Source of the DNA: Salvator merianae
Taxonomy: Eukaryota; Chordata; Lepidosauria; Squamata; Teiidae
Direction: 5' to 3'
Length of the DNA: 64,000 nt
Assembly (NCBI GenBank): GCA_003586115.2
Contig: QVOM02000053.1
Span: 8,840,572-8,904,571, forward strand
The first letter of the stretch is position 1. Each line of letters begins with the position of its first letter. Under the pieces are notes generated by a model. That model had not been told where the DNA came from. It saw nothing but the letters and a program-made list of their open reading frames with translations, and ran no database searches. Below, piece after piece: positions 48,361-59,649 of this stretch. The position numbers were made by a program, and so were the translations under genes.

Positions 48361-49565
48361 ACACCATGAGCAACAGGCAGAATTTCTCAAATAGAGGCTA
48401 AATAAATAAAAAGCAACTCCAGCAGCTGTGGGGTTGTAATAGTAAGACAATACTGAATCAAACCAAATGGTGAACAAATCAATCAATTCAGGTTTCTCAC
48501 ATATTTTTGCAGTAAGTAAAGTAAAATGTTACTTTGCAATCTGCATTGTAAAATACTTAAAATACATGATTAAAATAAAACATACAACATAGCAAATAAA
48601 ACATTCAATATCTCTTGTATTAACTATCTACAGTAGTGTTAAATCTGCATTTTTTTAAAAAAAGGAGAAAAAGATTTTCAAGTTTTCTTTAAGGCTCGTA
48701 GATATGAATTTTAGTAAACAATCTTGCCTGTTGCGTAGAAGTTTATATATGTAATATATGCAAGCTATGTTTTCTAATACAATGCAATGTGTACATTGTT
48801 TTGAATGATATATACATATTGTGTGTATTTTTCCCTGGAAATGGGCTTTTCTGGGGGGAAAAATTCTAAGAAATTTAGATTTAATTGACTTCCAACTTAC
48901 GTGGCAATCCAGAAAGTGTGATTTAGATTGGAATTTTTTTTCCTTTCATTGACTAAAAATTTTCAATCTGTGGTATGTTTTTGTATATTTCACTCATAAT
49001 TGTGCTATATTCTATACCCAGATTCTTCTGTTGATTTTTAAAAAAATAAATAATCTACTAATCATTGGAAAAGATGTTTTAAAAGACATTTAAATGCTTA
49101 TTTTGGTTCAGGTAAACTGTCAAGTATTACATCAAAATAACTTTGGAGCATAGTATATCTCTACTTCATGTGTTAATCAAAACCAACCAGTTTACTTACA
49201 GGATTGTATATCAAAGTTCTTGAGGATTATAATGCTACCCCCTTCATTAAGTGAAGATGATAAAGAGTTTGCATATCTCTATTCCATAATATAAGTAATT
49301 TGTCAATCTTGTAACTGCCACATGTGGACGCTTGCAAAAGTATTTTGTATTTGTATTTTGTATTTGAGCCACAATAACACCAGAAAAAGAAAAGAAAAGA
49401 AAAAAAGACCAGGAAAAAGATGAAGAAACTTTTTCAAAACCCCTTTTTTAAAACATGCTTTTATTAGCAGGCACCATTTTTTCTGAGCTTTTTGACTTAG
49501 AAAATATGGTATCCACTAAGAAAAACATATGTTCAAAAAATTATATATATTTTTAAGACTAACAC
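48361..49565. other. Unique AT-rich non-coding sequence
   Basis: Nothing recognised. Confidence 0.35.
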
Positions 49566-49607
49566 AAAAAAAGAAAAGAAAAGAAAAGAAAAGAAAAGAA
49601 AAAGAAG
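49566..49607. repeat. (AAAAG)n microsatellite
   Basis: About eight AAAAG-type units; a shorter relative lies at 49387-49406. Confidence 0.9.
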
Positions 49608-49919
49608 GCAAAAAATCCTTATACTTTGTCTGTAGCTCCTGCAGTTATAGATTTTATTTGACCTATTGGCTTTAAAAGAGAATACCTGGGTGGTGGTGGG
49701 GAGCACATTTTACAATGTTAGAATGCAAATTGAGTCTTACATTACAGGGTTGTTGCTCCATTTAGCAAAAATCAAATGAGGTTGTTTTCTGTCCCTCCTG
49801 TCAAACAAAACACAACAGAGAAATATTATGAAATTTTTGTTGGGTTTTATTTGTAATTTATTTATTTTTTTGGATCCAGGCTTTTATATGTTTTTCCCTC
49901 TCTCCCTGCTTTTTTCTTC

Positions 49920-49982
49920 TTTTCTCCTTTCCTTTTTTCCCCCTCTTTCCTTCTTCTTCTTCTTCTTCTTTTTTTTTTTTAC
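49920..49982. repeat. Pyrimidine-rich tract with (CTT)n and poly-T
   Basis: CCTTTT/CTT units lead into an uninterrupted T run at about 49968-49980. Confidence 0.85.
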
Positions 49983-49984
49983 TG

Positions 49985-50560
49985 ACAAGCCCACAATTTC
50001 CAGAAAAGAAAGCTAGCATTAATTAAGACAGTGCCAGCTGTAATTTTCTCGGGAAGTAAATTTCTGCACAACTAAAGGTTACAGAGACCTTTTCACTGTC
50101 AAAATTTACTACAGCCTGTGAATGTTAATGTATCTAATGAAGACATGTTCTCTGTCCCTGAACTTAAAAGTACCCAGAGAAGAAGGCAAAGAGGAAAGAA
50201 AGAAGAGGTGGGAGGGAGGAACTGTGTTTGACGAATGTATCCGGAGCTGGTGCATTAATGCAGGGTTATGTCTGCTGATGCATTTTGTAATTATAGTGTT
50301 TGGATAGCCTTGTTTTCTAAACAACGAATATTTCTATAAATTGGCAATTTTGCATGATGAGTTGGCTTACAGTGGGAGCTTATGCCACAAATAAAGACAG
50401 TGGTATAATAAGCATTTAACCTGTTAGGCTAGGAGATGTTCTAAACTAACTGTGCCGGAGGAATGCTAATGGAAGAAGGAAAATATTCTCCAGTCACTTT
50501 GCATGCATCAAACAGGAGAGTGCAGGGTAATTTGTATTTCTAATGATAAAAATTCCTTGG
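49985..50560. promoter_or_regulatory. Candidate conserved non-coding element block
   Basis: Unique sequence with 'ctagcattaattaagac' and 'gccagctgtaattttctc' (E-box beside a homeodomain core). It also has 'ggtgcattaatgcaggg' (palindromic POU/homeodomain-like), 'ttgtaattatagtg' and 'ggtaatttgtatttctaatg'. No repeat signature. It lies between simple-repeat tracts. Judged by eye only. Confidence 0.33.
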
Positions 50561-50593
50561 CATTTTAATTTCAGCCTTTCTTCAGTTCAACTA

Positions 50594-50594
50594 A

Positions 50595-50648
<54 letters not shown>
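50594..50648. repeat. (CTTT)n microsatellite
   Basis: About 13 CTTT units. It supplies the N-terminal Phe/Leu/Ser run of the 149-codon frame that continues into the CR1 sequence. Confidence 0.95.
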
Positions 50649-50699
50649 ACTGTCACTGTTCAGATTTCACCAGATTTACTGGGATGTGTATTTTTTTTA

Positions 50700-51570
50700 G
50701 GATGTCCAGTTATCTAAGAAGGCTGCTCACTTTACTGTGTATGCTCAAGGATGAGTGGGTAACTCAAAAGGAAAGCGAAATCATCTGTAAAGGTAAATCA
50801 TGCCTTACAAACTTCTTGGAATTCTTTGAGAGTGTTTATAAACATGTAGTTAAAGGAGACCATGTTGATGTTGTCTGTTTGGACTTTCAGAAGGCTTTTG
50901 ACAAAATCCCTCATCAAAGGCTCCTGAATAAACTCATTCGTCATGGAATAAGAGGACAGGTCCTGTCCTGTCCTGGATTGATAACTAGATAAAGGATCTA
51001 GAAGTAGGGGTAAGTAGTAAGTAAGCAAAGTTTGCTAATGAGACTAAATTGTTTAGGGTACTAAAAACTGAAACTGTTTGTAAAGAGCTCCAGAGAGATC
51101 TCTTGACATTGGGTGAGTGGGCAACAAAGTGGCAAATGCACTTCAATCTTAGCAAGTGCAAAGTGATGCACACTGGGGCAAAGAACCTCAATTAAAGTTA
51201 TAAACTGATGGGGGACAAGCTTTCTGTGACAGACCAGGAAATGGATCTTGGGGTTTGGGGTAACAGCTTAATGAAGGTGTTGATCCAGTGTGCAGCAGCA
51301 GTGAAAAAAGCAAATTCCATGCTGGGAGTAATTAGGAAGGGAATAGAAAACAAGTTGACAAGTGTCGTTATGCCTCTTTATAAATCTATGGTGAGACCAC
51401 ACCAGGAATATTATGTACAATTCTGGTCACCTCACCTCAGAAAGGATATTGTGGAACTGGAAAAAGTGCAGAAAAGGGCAACCAGAATGATCAAGGGGCT
51501 GGATCACCTTCCTTACAAAAATCAGGCTGCAATGTCTTGGCAAGTTCCCCTAAAAAGTGGAAGTTAACTT
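50700..51570 (+). mobile_element. CR1-type LINE ORF2, reverse transcriptase region, internally deleted
   Basis: An open frame to 50992 encodes TNFLEFFE, VVCLDFQKAFDKIPHQRLL and HGIRGQVLS, the CR1-type reverse transcriptase finger/palm start with its first catalytic Asp (LDFQKAFD). It breaks at a stop after a 'gtcctgtcctg' duplication. The next frame resumes with AKFANETKLFRV, where CR1 normally has FADDTKL: both catalytic Asp residues are changed. EWATKWQMHFNLSKCKVMHTG follows in two parts. The last frame (51208-51567) carries DLGVW, YKSMVRPHQEYYVQFWSPH and VQKRATRMIKG, the CR1 thumb/C-terminal motifs. The segment between LS(W) and FADD is missing. Dead copy. Confidence 0.85.
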
Positions 51571-51599
51571 TGTATTCTGAACCATCACTAAGAACCAGT

Positions 51600-53269
51600 A
51601 ACAGTCAAATTGAGAGAAGCAAAACAGAGATTTATTCTGTCTAATGAAAAGAATGATATTGCCCTACTACTCCAAGAGAAGACAAATATTTTGCCATTTG
51701 TGTCTTTTTTCTTTAGAGTTGCGGAAGGGTATGAATATCACTTCCATGGTTCTTTGCCATGCAGTTGATTTATACGTCAGTTGTGATAATGAATGTTGGC
51801 TTCTTATCCTGCCCATCAACATTAGGGAATAGAATGGAGCCCTGGGAAAAAAAAGTGGGAAATCAATGTCTTAGTAAATATCTATGTGGACACCAGGATG
51901 ATCTATTAAAAGCCATGACTATCCTACACCAGTAGAGATATCAGATCTCATTACCTCTCCAATCCTTTCTCCTAACATGTAAATTGCATTTCTTTTGGAC
52001 ATTCTTCTCCACTTCAACACACAACTACTACCGTACATCCTTCCAGTTAACTGTAAAGCACACTGTCTTTTCTTTTTTCAACATCTTTTCCAGAGCACTC
52101 TGTTTATGGATGAGAATAGGATAGATTCAATTTATTTGATTATTGTTCAGGAATGAATATATCTTTTTTTTTTCATTTGCATTTTTAAGCAGAGTGAGTA
52201 AACTATAGAGGAAAGCTTAGTCTGATACCAACATGGAATTTGATCAGTGACTTCCATTAGAGTCTTACCTTAAATAGTAGCAGACCAGAGCTAAAGCAAA
52301 GAGCCCATCAGATCTCTGGATAAAGGTCCTGACTGAGCTGCTGAAAACAGTCTCGACTAGGCCAGAAGTCATCAGCAGTGGGTCCAATGAATTGGAAATG
52401 GTGCTTGATGGAAGAGTGTATTCCAGTTAGCATGGTGACTATCCACGCTTTGATCTCTTCTGCTTCATAGTGTGGTTCTGTGTGATCAAATATGGCGTGC
52501 CAAGCAGTGCTCTGCCATCGTCATTGTACCACCACCTGAGTCCAAAAATGATGTCAGAAGCAGAAGCTAGAATTGGGGCAAAGGAAAAGGAGCCTGTTCT
52601 CCAGGCTCAAACTAAAGTAGGCAGGTTCTGTCAAGGAATGAAAGATTCTTCATGGAAAAGATGCTGCCTTTGCTTTCGTGATCATGGTGATGTGTTAGAA
52701 ACATATGGAGATCCAGTACTTCATTTCAGTGAGAATGAATGTTCAACCCTTTCATTGAATGTAAGTTTCTTCCTACCTTGAAACACAAGTAGCATTTGTA
52801 GACAGGTTATTTTTCTGAAGGCCATAGGAGGCAGAAAAGAAATTGGGCTCTGTCCACAAGAGTAGAAAACAGCACCTAGTGAAGGCCCAGGGTGATGTCT
52901 TCACAACAGGGTGCCCCTAGATGTGTAACACATTTCCAAGGGTCAGCAGGCATTCTTGGAGGTATCCTTTCCACAGAGTAGGAAGAAGGACTCCATGGGT
53001 GTCAAGGCTGACCTCAGGTGCACATGTCACCACTGTCAAGATGGATGGTGGTAGGGTGGGCAACCTGCCTTTACTGCCCTCCGCATGGCCTTTCTTTTGA
53101 GATGTACCAAAAATAACGCTTGCTGGGGGTGAGGTGTACAACATGAAGACTCTCCACTCCCCACCACTGAGGTTGGAGGAAGTGCTTCAGCCCAGTAGGA
53201 ACCACGTTCCCCCACAATGAGAATGTAGTCTAAATTCCCCTGCCGCACAGTCCTTGTTTACATAACTAA
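51600..53269. other. Unique non-coding sequence
   Basis: No repeat family recognised. A 103-codon plus-strand frame (52470-52781) has no known domain and no convincing splice context. Confidence 0.35.
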
Positions 53270-53570
53270 AGTACGCATCCTCTTAATAAAAACCCACACA
53301 GAAACATTTCTTTTTGGTTTCCTTGATGGAGCCGAAGGCTCTCTATATAAAGCTCTCAAGAGATCTTCCATCCAAACATTCGCCAGGTCCAGACTTCTAA
53401 TGTTTCAGAAATTAAACAGCTTTCTGTACTCAGACTGTTTACAGCATCCCCACAGCGTTGTGCTTAACCTTTGCTCAGTTCAGAAGCCAAGTGAAAGGAC
53501 AGATGTATCTTTTTGTGTGCAGTTGAAAAGTTAGGAACATGTAGCACAGTGGTACAATTTTAGAATGTCC
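53270..53570. promoter_or_regulatory. Candidate conserved non-coding element
   Basis: Unique sequence with 'cctcttaataaaaaccc', 'gaaattaaacagctttct' and several retained CpGs ('gtacgc', 'gagccgaagg', 'attcgcc', 'cagcgttg'). No repeat signature. Judged by composition only. Confidence 0.27.
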
Positions 53571-55005
53571 CTCAGAGGAAAACTCCTGCAGAAATTAGAT
53601 CAGGATCATATACGGTTTGGCTGTGAGATACAAAACAAATCTACAAATTGGATATTTTCTCATCCAAGCTGATGAGCGTTAATATGTCTTTTGGAAATAC
53701 TGGAAAGATCTGCATGGTCCTTGGGAGTCTACCAGATGTGTGCCCAGATTATGGGGTCCACATTCCAACGTGCACCAGCAGAATGTAGTGCAGTGGCTGC
53801 ACGGACTCCATGCTTGGTGTGCTGCAGCAGAAGACCACTTTCAAGTAAGCCATTTCTGCCCACCTCTGTGTAGAAAGCTGATAGTGGCAAGAGTGGCCCA
53901 GGCCCTATTCCAGAGGTCAGTGACATTTCACCAGGCTTGTGTCAAGAATGATCTCTGTAGCATGTGTTGTGAACCTTACCATGATTTCCTGCTGGTACTC
54001 ATGGGGCAGGGAAAGATGTGGGAACTGTGGAATCACTGTGGGGCATACAGTGATGTCAGCATCAGCCCCACACAGTCCCATCCCTTCTCAGCTGCAAAGG
54101 TGGAAGAGGGCAGAGGAAGGAAAGCTATGGAGACATGTGAGTTCTACCTTAACAAGTCGTTGTGCTCTCTTTACTTTTAGCTTTCCACTCCCCTTTCTTC
54201 ACTGCCACATGACCCAAGTCTGCAAGTGAAATAACATCGTATTCCTGATTTCTTTGGGAGGTTCCTTGGCTTTGAAGTAGCACATGAACACATTCATTCA
54301 TGTCCCTACTGCCAGCGAAGTAACATAAATTCCTTCCCATAATTGATACTCTCTATAGCCTGGAATAAACAAAAAATGTGATGTCTGCACTACATACTTT
54401 TTCCAAGTACATTCAAACATTCTTTTTTTCCCCATATGAAGTCAAAAGCACACATTCAGGTATTGTTGTACTTTCCATTCATATCCCTGAAGTGTGTTGA
54501 TCTGAGTTTACATGAGCACTTGCAGAAGTTTTTATTTCTGTGTACATGCAGAATGAAGGGAGTGGGGGGGGAATTTGTCTCATGAGTGGAACAGGAAAAA
54601 TCTGTGGGCAAAAAATAAATACTTTAAAAAATATATCTTCCCTACCTGTAACCTACATGAGAGTTATATTGAGCAGATCCAGTAGCAATACATAAGTAGC
54701 ATGACAAAGTGGTACAGAAGGTCAGCAGAACGAATAATTCCTTAGGGTATGTGAAAAAGGGCACGGTGGAAAAAGTTGCAGAAATCACATAAAAAGGCCA
54801 ATATTGGACAGTCTCAGCAAGTTGAGCTTTGAGCATTCAGAACTTTGAAAACTCAAGTAATATTCCAATCTTAGAAGTGTCGGTAGAGGTACAGAGGTAT
54901 CGTTTATATAATGACCTGCCTGATATTTGCAACACCAACATTATCTTTCTTTGTTACATTGGTTCTTTGCTTGATCTGGGATTGAGGATATAAAAGAAAG
55001 AGACC
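53571..55005. other. Unique sequence, partly GC-richer
   Basis: Frames on both strands at 53690-54230 overlap and share no domain. The 53750-53910 part resembles family B in composition ('ctgcccacctctg', 'gactccatgcttgg') but is not convincingly alignable by eye. Confidence 0.3.
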
Positions 55006-55009
55006 TCAG

Positions 55010-55330
55010 CCACAGTTATTTCAGAAATTGTTTTCCTCCCCCCTTAGGGGTGATTAGTTGGCAGTGGTGGCTGGGTGGTTGGGCCACGCGTGAAGTGCAC
55101 CATGGCTGTTCGCCGGGCCTCTGTACTGCCTTTGCAGGTTGCTAGGCAATTCCCTCTTCTACACAGCAATTAATAATGGACAAGAGCCATGTTCCTTTAT
55201 TTCTGGCCACTTTAATCAAGGCTGTGTCCCCACAGCTGAGGAAGAGAGCCAGAGAGCAGATACCTTGGCAAAAAGCACCTCAATTGACAGGTAGCTACAC
55301 ATAGACATTTCAGAGCACAGAGTTGTCCAA
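55010..55330. promoter_or_regulatory. Candidate conserved non-coding element (strongest of the distal ones)
   Basis: About 320 bp of unique, CpG-retaining sequence: 'gggccacgcgtgaagtgc', 'gttcgccgggcctctg' and 'ggttgctaggcaattccc' (an RFX X-box-like site, 55138-55151). It then has 'cagcaattaataatggac', 'ctttaatcaaggctgtg' (TCF/LEF-like) and 'ctcaattgacaggtagc' (homeodomain/TALE-like). This mix in a low-CpG region points to constraint. Confidence 0.38.
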
Positions 55331-57257
55331 AGATGTGTCAATTAAGGCATTTTATCTGAGACCATAAACTTGCATCCTCTGTGGAAAGCCACCTTCAACA
55401 GTGATCACACTCTTCTCTGGGGCAGCATGTTGTTCGTGGGATGCCTCTTGTTGGTGCAAATGCATACATCCATGTGTACCTTCTACAGTAAATGGAGACA
55501 TAGTCCAAGATGCAACCCTTAGCAAACATACAAACATTTGAGTATGTGTGTTTCAATTCCGGCACTCTAAAAGTGTGCATATTAATAAGTATTTGATATA
55601 AAATACCATTACTATCTTACATAAAATATGTAAGAATTTTTATGGAAGGATTTTACATAGGAAATCCTTATGAGAACACATAACTTTTAAAATATAGGCT
55701 CTAAAGTAAAAAATATATGTCCAAAATTAGGATGAAACAGGGGCAGAAATAAAAGCTAGCAACATTTAAATGCAGCCCAATCAGTTACGGACCAGAATTC
55801 AATCGAACTTTGAGTGTGGTTGAATTTTGTAAAACTAAAATGAAATGTTTGCACTGAGAATTTTGACATCTGGTCCATCCCTAGGTGCAGTCCCTTGCTC
55901 TTTGCAACCAAAATCGGAAGGAACAAACCCACAAGTGCATTTTGCCCACCTGCTCCCCATTCTTTGCCAAGCTTGCCGGGTCCTAAAAGGTAGCAGGTGA
56001 CACCCTCAGTTGGACCTTCAGGCCCATTCCATATTCTTCACTTTTTCTGGAGAAATCCCAGAACATGGGCCTAAGGTCCACATACTAGCCTGGGCTATAG
56101 TAAGCTCTACCCCCCAGCAGAGTGCTAAAAAGCTGTAGAAAATCTGCCAAACATCAGACACACCTGGGGTTGTTTTTCAGCTTTTTCTTGGGCTAGGTTA
56201 ATTGGTTTGGCAATTTTTGTGGACAGCTTGCCTCCCAGTCAAAAGATGCCTCCTCTTTTGCATAAGGAAGAACCTTTCCAGGAGTGGAAGCATTTCTTTG
56301 AACTTGACCCTGTGACAATGGTAATTCCCTCATCGGTTATGTCTGGAGATGGGACGACGTATTTACAGCAAGGTGTCTCCTGGTGTCACAGATGAAGATG
56401 CAACAATAGTGGAAACTTTCTCAAACATAAATGGGTGCCTCCTTTGGTAAGTGAAGATGCAATCTTTGTGTTTCCCTATATGTGATACGCATACTGCTGT
56501 TGGTATGATTTTAAATCATATTTGGATGAAAATGTATTTATCTGCTTACTATCTATCACCTACTATTTACCTATACATAATATTTAAGAAAAAAGTGAGT
56601 TGATTTAAAAATAATAGCACAGGTGGTACACAGTTTTGGAAAAAAAATTGTAAGGGTGGTACAAGAATGACTGAAGTTTGGAAACCATTTATCTCATCAA
56701 AAAAATGTCCACCTTCTTCTCTCTTCAGATATGGGAGTCTTAACCACAGCTTGTCTCTGATGAACCAAATTATTGGGATGTCCCTACCCTTTTATTTTGT
56801 ATCTGCCTTCCTCAATTACATTTATTTCATTAGATTTATGTTAGGAAAAGCAGCACAGTGCGATAGCAAACTTTGCTGTCTTACAGCCTGTTGTCAAGCC
56901 ACAATCCTGGTGCAGTATTTTCTTTCAAAGAATGTAATTATATGCATATGCCACACTTCCCACGTAGCAGGAATGTGCATCCATTACTTCCTTTCTTATA
57001 ATGCAGTGAATGGGAGTGTGTGGTGATGGCAGTTATATGCGTAGCTTTCAAGGAATCTATTGCCTTTTATGGCAATGACATGTAAAGACCCGCTAATGTA
57101 TACCAGAGAGCTTTCTGAAGGGTCATTTTTGTATAGATTGTCCACCATACTGAAGGTGGTTTAATGGAGAAGAAGGGATGGTTTTATTTGCCAAGATAAA
57201 GCTTTCAGCAGTGTTAAAAAAAATTGAACATAGAAGCAGAATGGAAGCACAAAACAG
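55331..57257. other. Unique AT-rich non-coding sequence
   Basis: The part at 55770-55900 ends 'ggtccatccctaggtg' and may be a decayed element with an E-like end. The 119-codon frame at 56667-57026 is hydrophobic in parts but matches nothing I recognise. Confidence 0.3.
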
Positions 57258-57406
57258 CAGGGCCTCTTGATCTGGATCAGACTCCACCCTGCACAAATGG
57301 AGTGTACTGGCAGTGGGCGGGGCCTCCAGTATTCTGCACTAATGTGTGGAAGGGGGGCCCTTAATGCACTTCCTGGTAAGGAATATGAGCAAGTGCATAA
57401 AGGGCC
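57258..57406 (+). mobile_element. Family A element, right end only
   Basis: It matches 5690-5842 collinearly: 'cttgatctggat', 'ctggcagtgggcggggcct', 'gcccttaatgcactt', and the terminus 'aagtgcataaagggcc'. The left two thirds are absent. Confidence 0.6.
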
Positions 57407-57630
57407 TTTGCCTTGGTCATTTGCCATTTGTCTAAGACTACAGTTTGGGGCTCTCAAGCAATTAAGTAATGAGGTGGTTTATTATGCCAGTAATTCATGC
57501 CTGTGCAAAATTGAGAGGGGAGTGTAGGGGAATCATGGAGGACTAGTTGACCAATGCAAGTCAAATGAGCAATGGAAAGGAATCTCAGTTAACCACAGTA
57601 AATTAAAGTGCCTCACAGAGGAAACTCAGG
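57407..57630. other. Unique non-coding sequence
   Basis: Nothing recognised. Confidence 0.3.
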
Positions 57631-58195
57631 CTAATTATCCTGTTCTACGGTGGTATTGACCATGCAGTGAGGACACCATTTGCACTGTGTGGCCATCAGC
57701 GGGCTGCCAGCATTTGCGGTGCGAATGCTGGTAGCCTTGCTCAATCTGTACCATGACAGAGGTGGGGAAATTTCTGGTAAAGAACGCTTGCTAGCCAAGT
57801 GTGTCTGCACTTTGCAGGGGCTCAAGCAGCTGGGAGCAGGCTATAGCCACTCCAGATTGCTACTACCTGTAGAGCATTAATTTGTGGTGATAGTCACCTC
57901 CTGGTAAGGTGATAGTCACCTCCTGATGTCACAGCATCCAGGCCAGTGCGATGGACTGATTGAACTGGCACAATCAGCTCATTGCACCTGCCCATGCCTG
58001 TGCATTGTACGGCCCTGCTGGTTGCCATGGCAGTGGCCAGATATTCCCAGTCACTGCCGTGATCAGGATTGGGCACAGCTATCAGCATTCGCACCACAAA
58101 TGCTGGTAGCTGACTTCAGGTGAGGCCCAAGGATGCCACAATGCAGACAGTGTCCACCTGAGGGGTCCATTCCACCTTAGAATGGGATAATTATC
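57631..58195. mobile_element. Family C foldback DNA element (565 bp)
   Basis: The left arm (57631-57778) pairs with the right arm (58042-58195). 'ctaattatcctgttctacgg' opposes the reverse complement 'ggataattatcccattctaa', and the subterminal 'ccagcatttgcggtgcgaat' opposes 'ccagcatttgtggtgcgaat'. Inside each arm the 'ccagcatttg...cgaatgctgg' word is itself a 10 bp-stem hairpin (57707-57731 and 58083-58106). There is no coding capacity. A second, left-half copy lies at 62641-62887. Confidence 0.7.
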
Positions 58196-58440
58196 CCAGA
58201 GGCAGCTGGATGGCTTCTGGTCAGCAGCATACGCACCGTCTTCCAGGTGCAAATACAGTGCGTGGGCAGGGTGCCACATTCACATGCTGCATCCTAATCG
58301 TCATGGCAACATCTGGCCACATGCTGGATGCTTCTGCAATCACTGTCATGGACAAGTGTGAATGGCTTCCTCCATGCTTTGTCCTTACTTGCCTGATTTG
58401 GTATTGTTATACCATACCAGGTCGTTAAGTGTGAACAGGC
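58196..58440. other. Unassigned sequence next to family C
   Basis: It ends 'gttaagtgtgaacaggcccc' (58423-58442), resembling a DNA-element terminus and the reverse of 'ggacctttcacactt' at 62625. It may belong to a longer form of family C. Confidence 0.3.
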
Positions 58441-58521
58441 CCCATGTCTCCCTTTAGTCTTCTCTTGTCCAGATTGAATATCCCCAGTTTCCTCTGCCTG
58501 TCTATGTAAGCATGTTCTCCT
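58441..58521 (-). mobile_element. CR1-type LINE ORF2 fragment
   Basis: The minus strand translates as RKLGIFNLDKRRLKGDM, matching the CR1-type 'L.LFSLEKRRLRGDL' segment just before the C-terminal domain. About 80 bp remain. Confidence 0.65.
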
Positions 58522-59055
58522 GTATCATCTATGTTTCTGTGTCTTGTTGACGACACACACAGTCCAAAAGCACTTCAGGATTTCAAAGCAACAGCAGCCT
58601 TACCATTGCACTAGGCCCCAGATGGTCTTCTTGCTTTCCACCAAGTTTTCAAAGAAAGAAAGAAAAAAAAAGCAGCTGAAACATCACTTTTTGTTTTTCA
58701 ACCAGTGCTTTAACCATCTTTCCTTTTCTCTGTCTAGTTCTTGAACGGACAGCATATAACCCCTTGATCCTCCCACAAATTAAGGAGGTAGCTTTGATCA
58801 AGCACCATTTCCAGCTCAGTGTTTATTCTGTTAGTTCGACAGATAAGGACCAAGTGTAGGTTTTGCATTTCTATTACCAAGCTGGCTTCTTGTCATCTAT
58901 CTGCCCAGATACATTCAAGAAGACAGAAAAAATAACAAAATCTCTTGAAAAAAGCTGCAACTGAAGGCCACACAATAGTCTGTCTCCACAGCATGTGACA
59001 AGCCAAAGGGATTACATTATACCAATGCTGCTCAACCTATAGTGGCTCTTTGCCC
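58522..59055. other. Unique non-coding sequence
   Basis: Nothing recognised. Confidence 0.3.
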
Positions 59056-59059
59056 ATCC

Positions 59060-59360
59060 CATCACACTTCTGGGCCCAATTTGAAATGTTTGTATTGATT
59101 TTCAAAAATCTTCCATGCAGCAAAGCTGTGCTATCTTAAGGACTTTTTTTCTTCCTTCTGGGAGCTACAGTGCTGGTTCCAGTTGTCTGGTATCCTGCTA
59201 ACACCAGAACACCACAGAAGGCATCTTGGGACACCAAGGAAAAGTCTATATGAGAAGACTTTGGAATATCCTTCCCAAGAGTCATCACCAGGAGTGTTAC
59301 CCCACTCTAGATCTGATGGTGAAAACCTGCAGCTTTAATAAATCTCGGTGCCTCTATAAA
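59060..59360 (+). mobile_element. L2-type LINE 3' fragment, highly decayed
   Basis: 'cccaatttgaaatgtttgta' encodes QFEMFVLIFKN, like the L2-type 'QFKVLTLTYKAL' segment. About 200 bp later LWNILPKSHHQEC resembles 'LWNSLP.EV'. The order and spacing fit, but several frame changes are needed. Confidence 0.45.
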
Positions 59361-59489
59361 AAGGGAGAAACAAAATAAATGCCAAGCTGAAAGAAACTCA
59401 TACAAATAGCTGGTGTTTGTGCTACATATTTCAGCACTCCAGCGCACTAAAAAGATACCATCATAGTCATCTTTATAGGCAGGGGTTTC

Positions 59490-59630
59490 TAGTTTGGGGT
59501 AGAGCAAGAATGTGGAAAGCAGAGGATCCCATGTTCGATCCCTAGAAATTCCCCAGAAGAAGCTAGGGAAAGATACTTCTGTGATCCAGCAAGATAATAA
59601 GACTTGAATGTGTTCATCTAACCCTTAGTT
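59490..59630 (+). mobile_element. tRNA-derived SINE fragment
   Basis: 'ggggtagagcaagaatgtgg' holds an A-box-like 'ggtagagca', and 'catgttcgatccctag' holds a B-box-like 'gttcgatcc'. 'agctagggaaagatactt' follows, as in reptile tRNA-type SINEs with a 'gctgggaaagactcctg' body. It is a SINE relic, not a tRNA gene: there is no anticodon arm or acceptor pairing. Confidence 0.5.
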
Positions 59631-59649
59631 ATGAGATGAGCCTTTTCTT

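Noticed and set aside
50543..50992. 149-codon plus-strand frame as a single protein
   Set aside because: Its N-terminal part is translation of the (CTTT)n array and the rest is CR1 reverse transcriptase; the fusion is accidental.
52470..52781. 103-codon plus-strand frame considered as an exon
   Set aside because: No similarity I recognise, no convincing acceptor/donor pair, single isolated frame.
53740..54180. 146-codon plus-strand frame
   Set aside because: Overlapping frames on both strands, no domain, composition like a decayed DNA element.
55010..55160. CpG island promoter
   Set aside because: CpGs are locally retained but the stretch is too short and not GC-rich enough; no transcript evidence.
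56667..57026. 119-codon frame with hydrophobic runs, considered as a membrane protein
   Set aside because: Hydrophobicity follows from T-rich sequence; no domain, no promoter or splice evidence.
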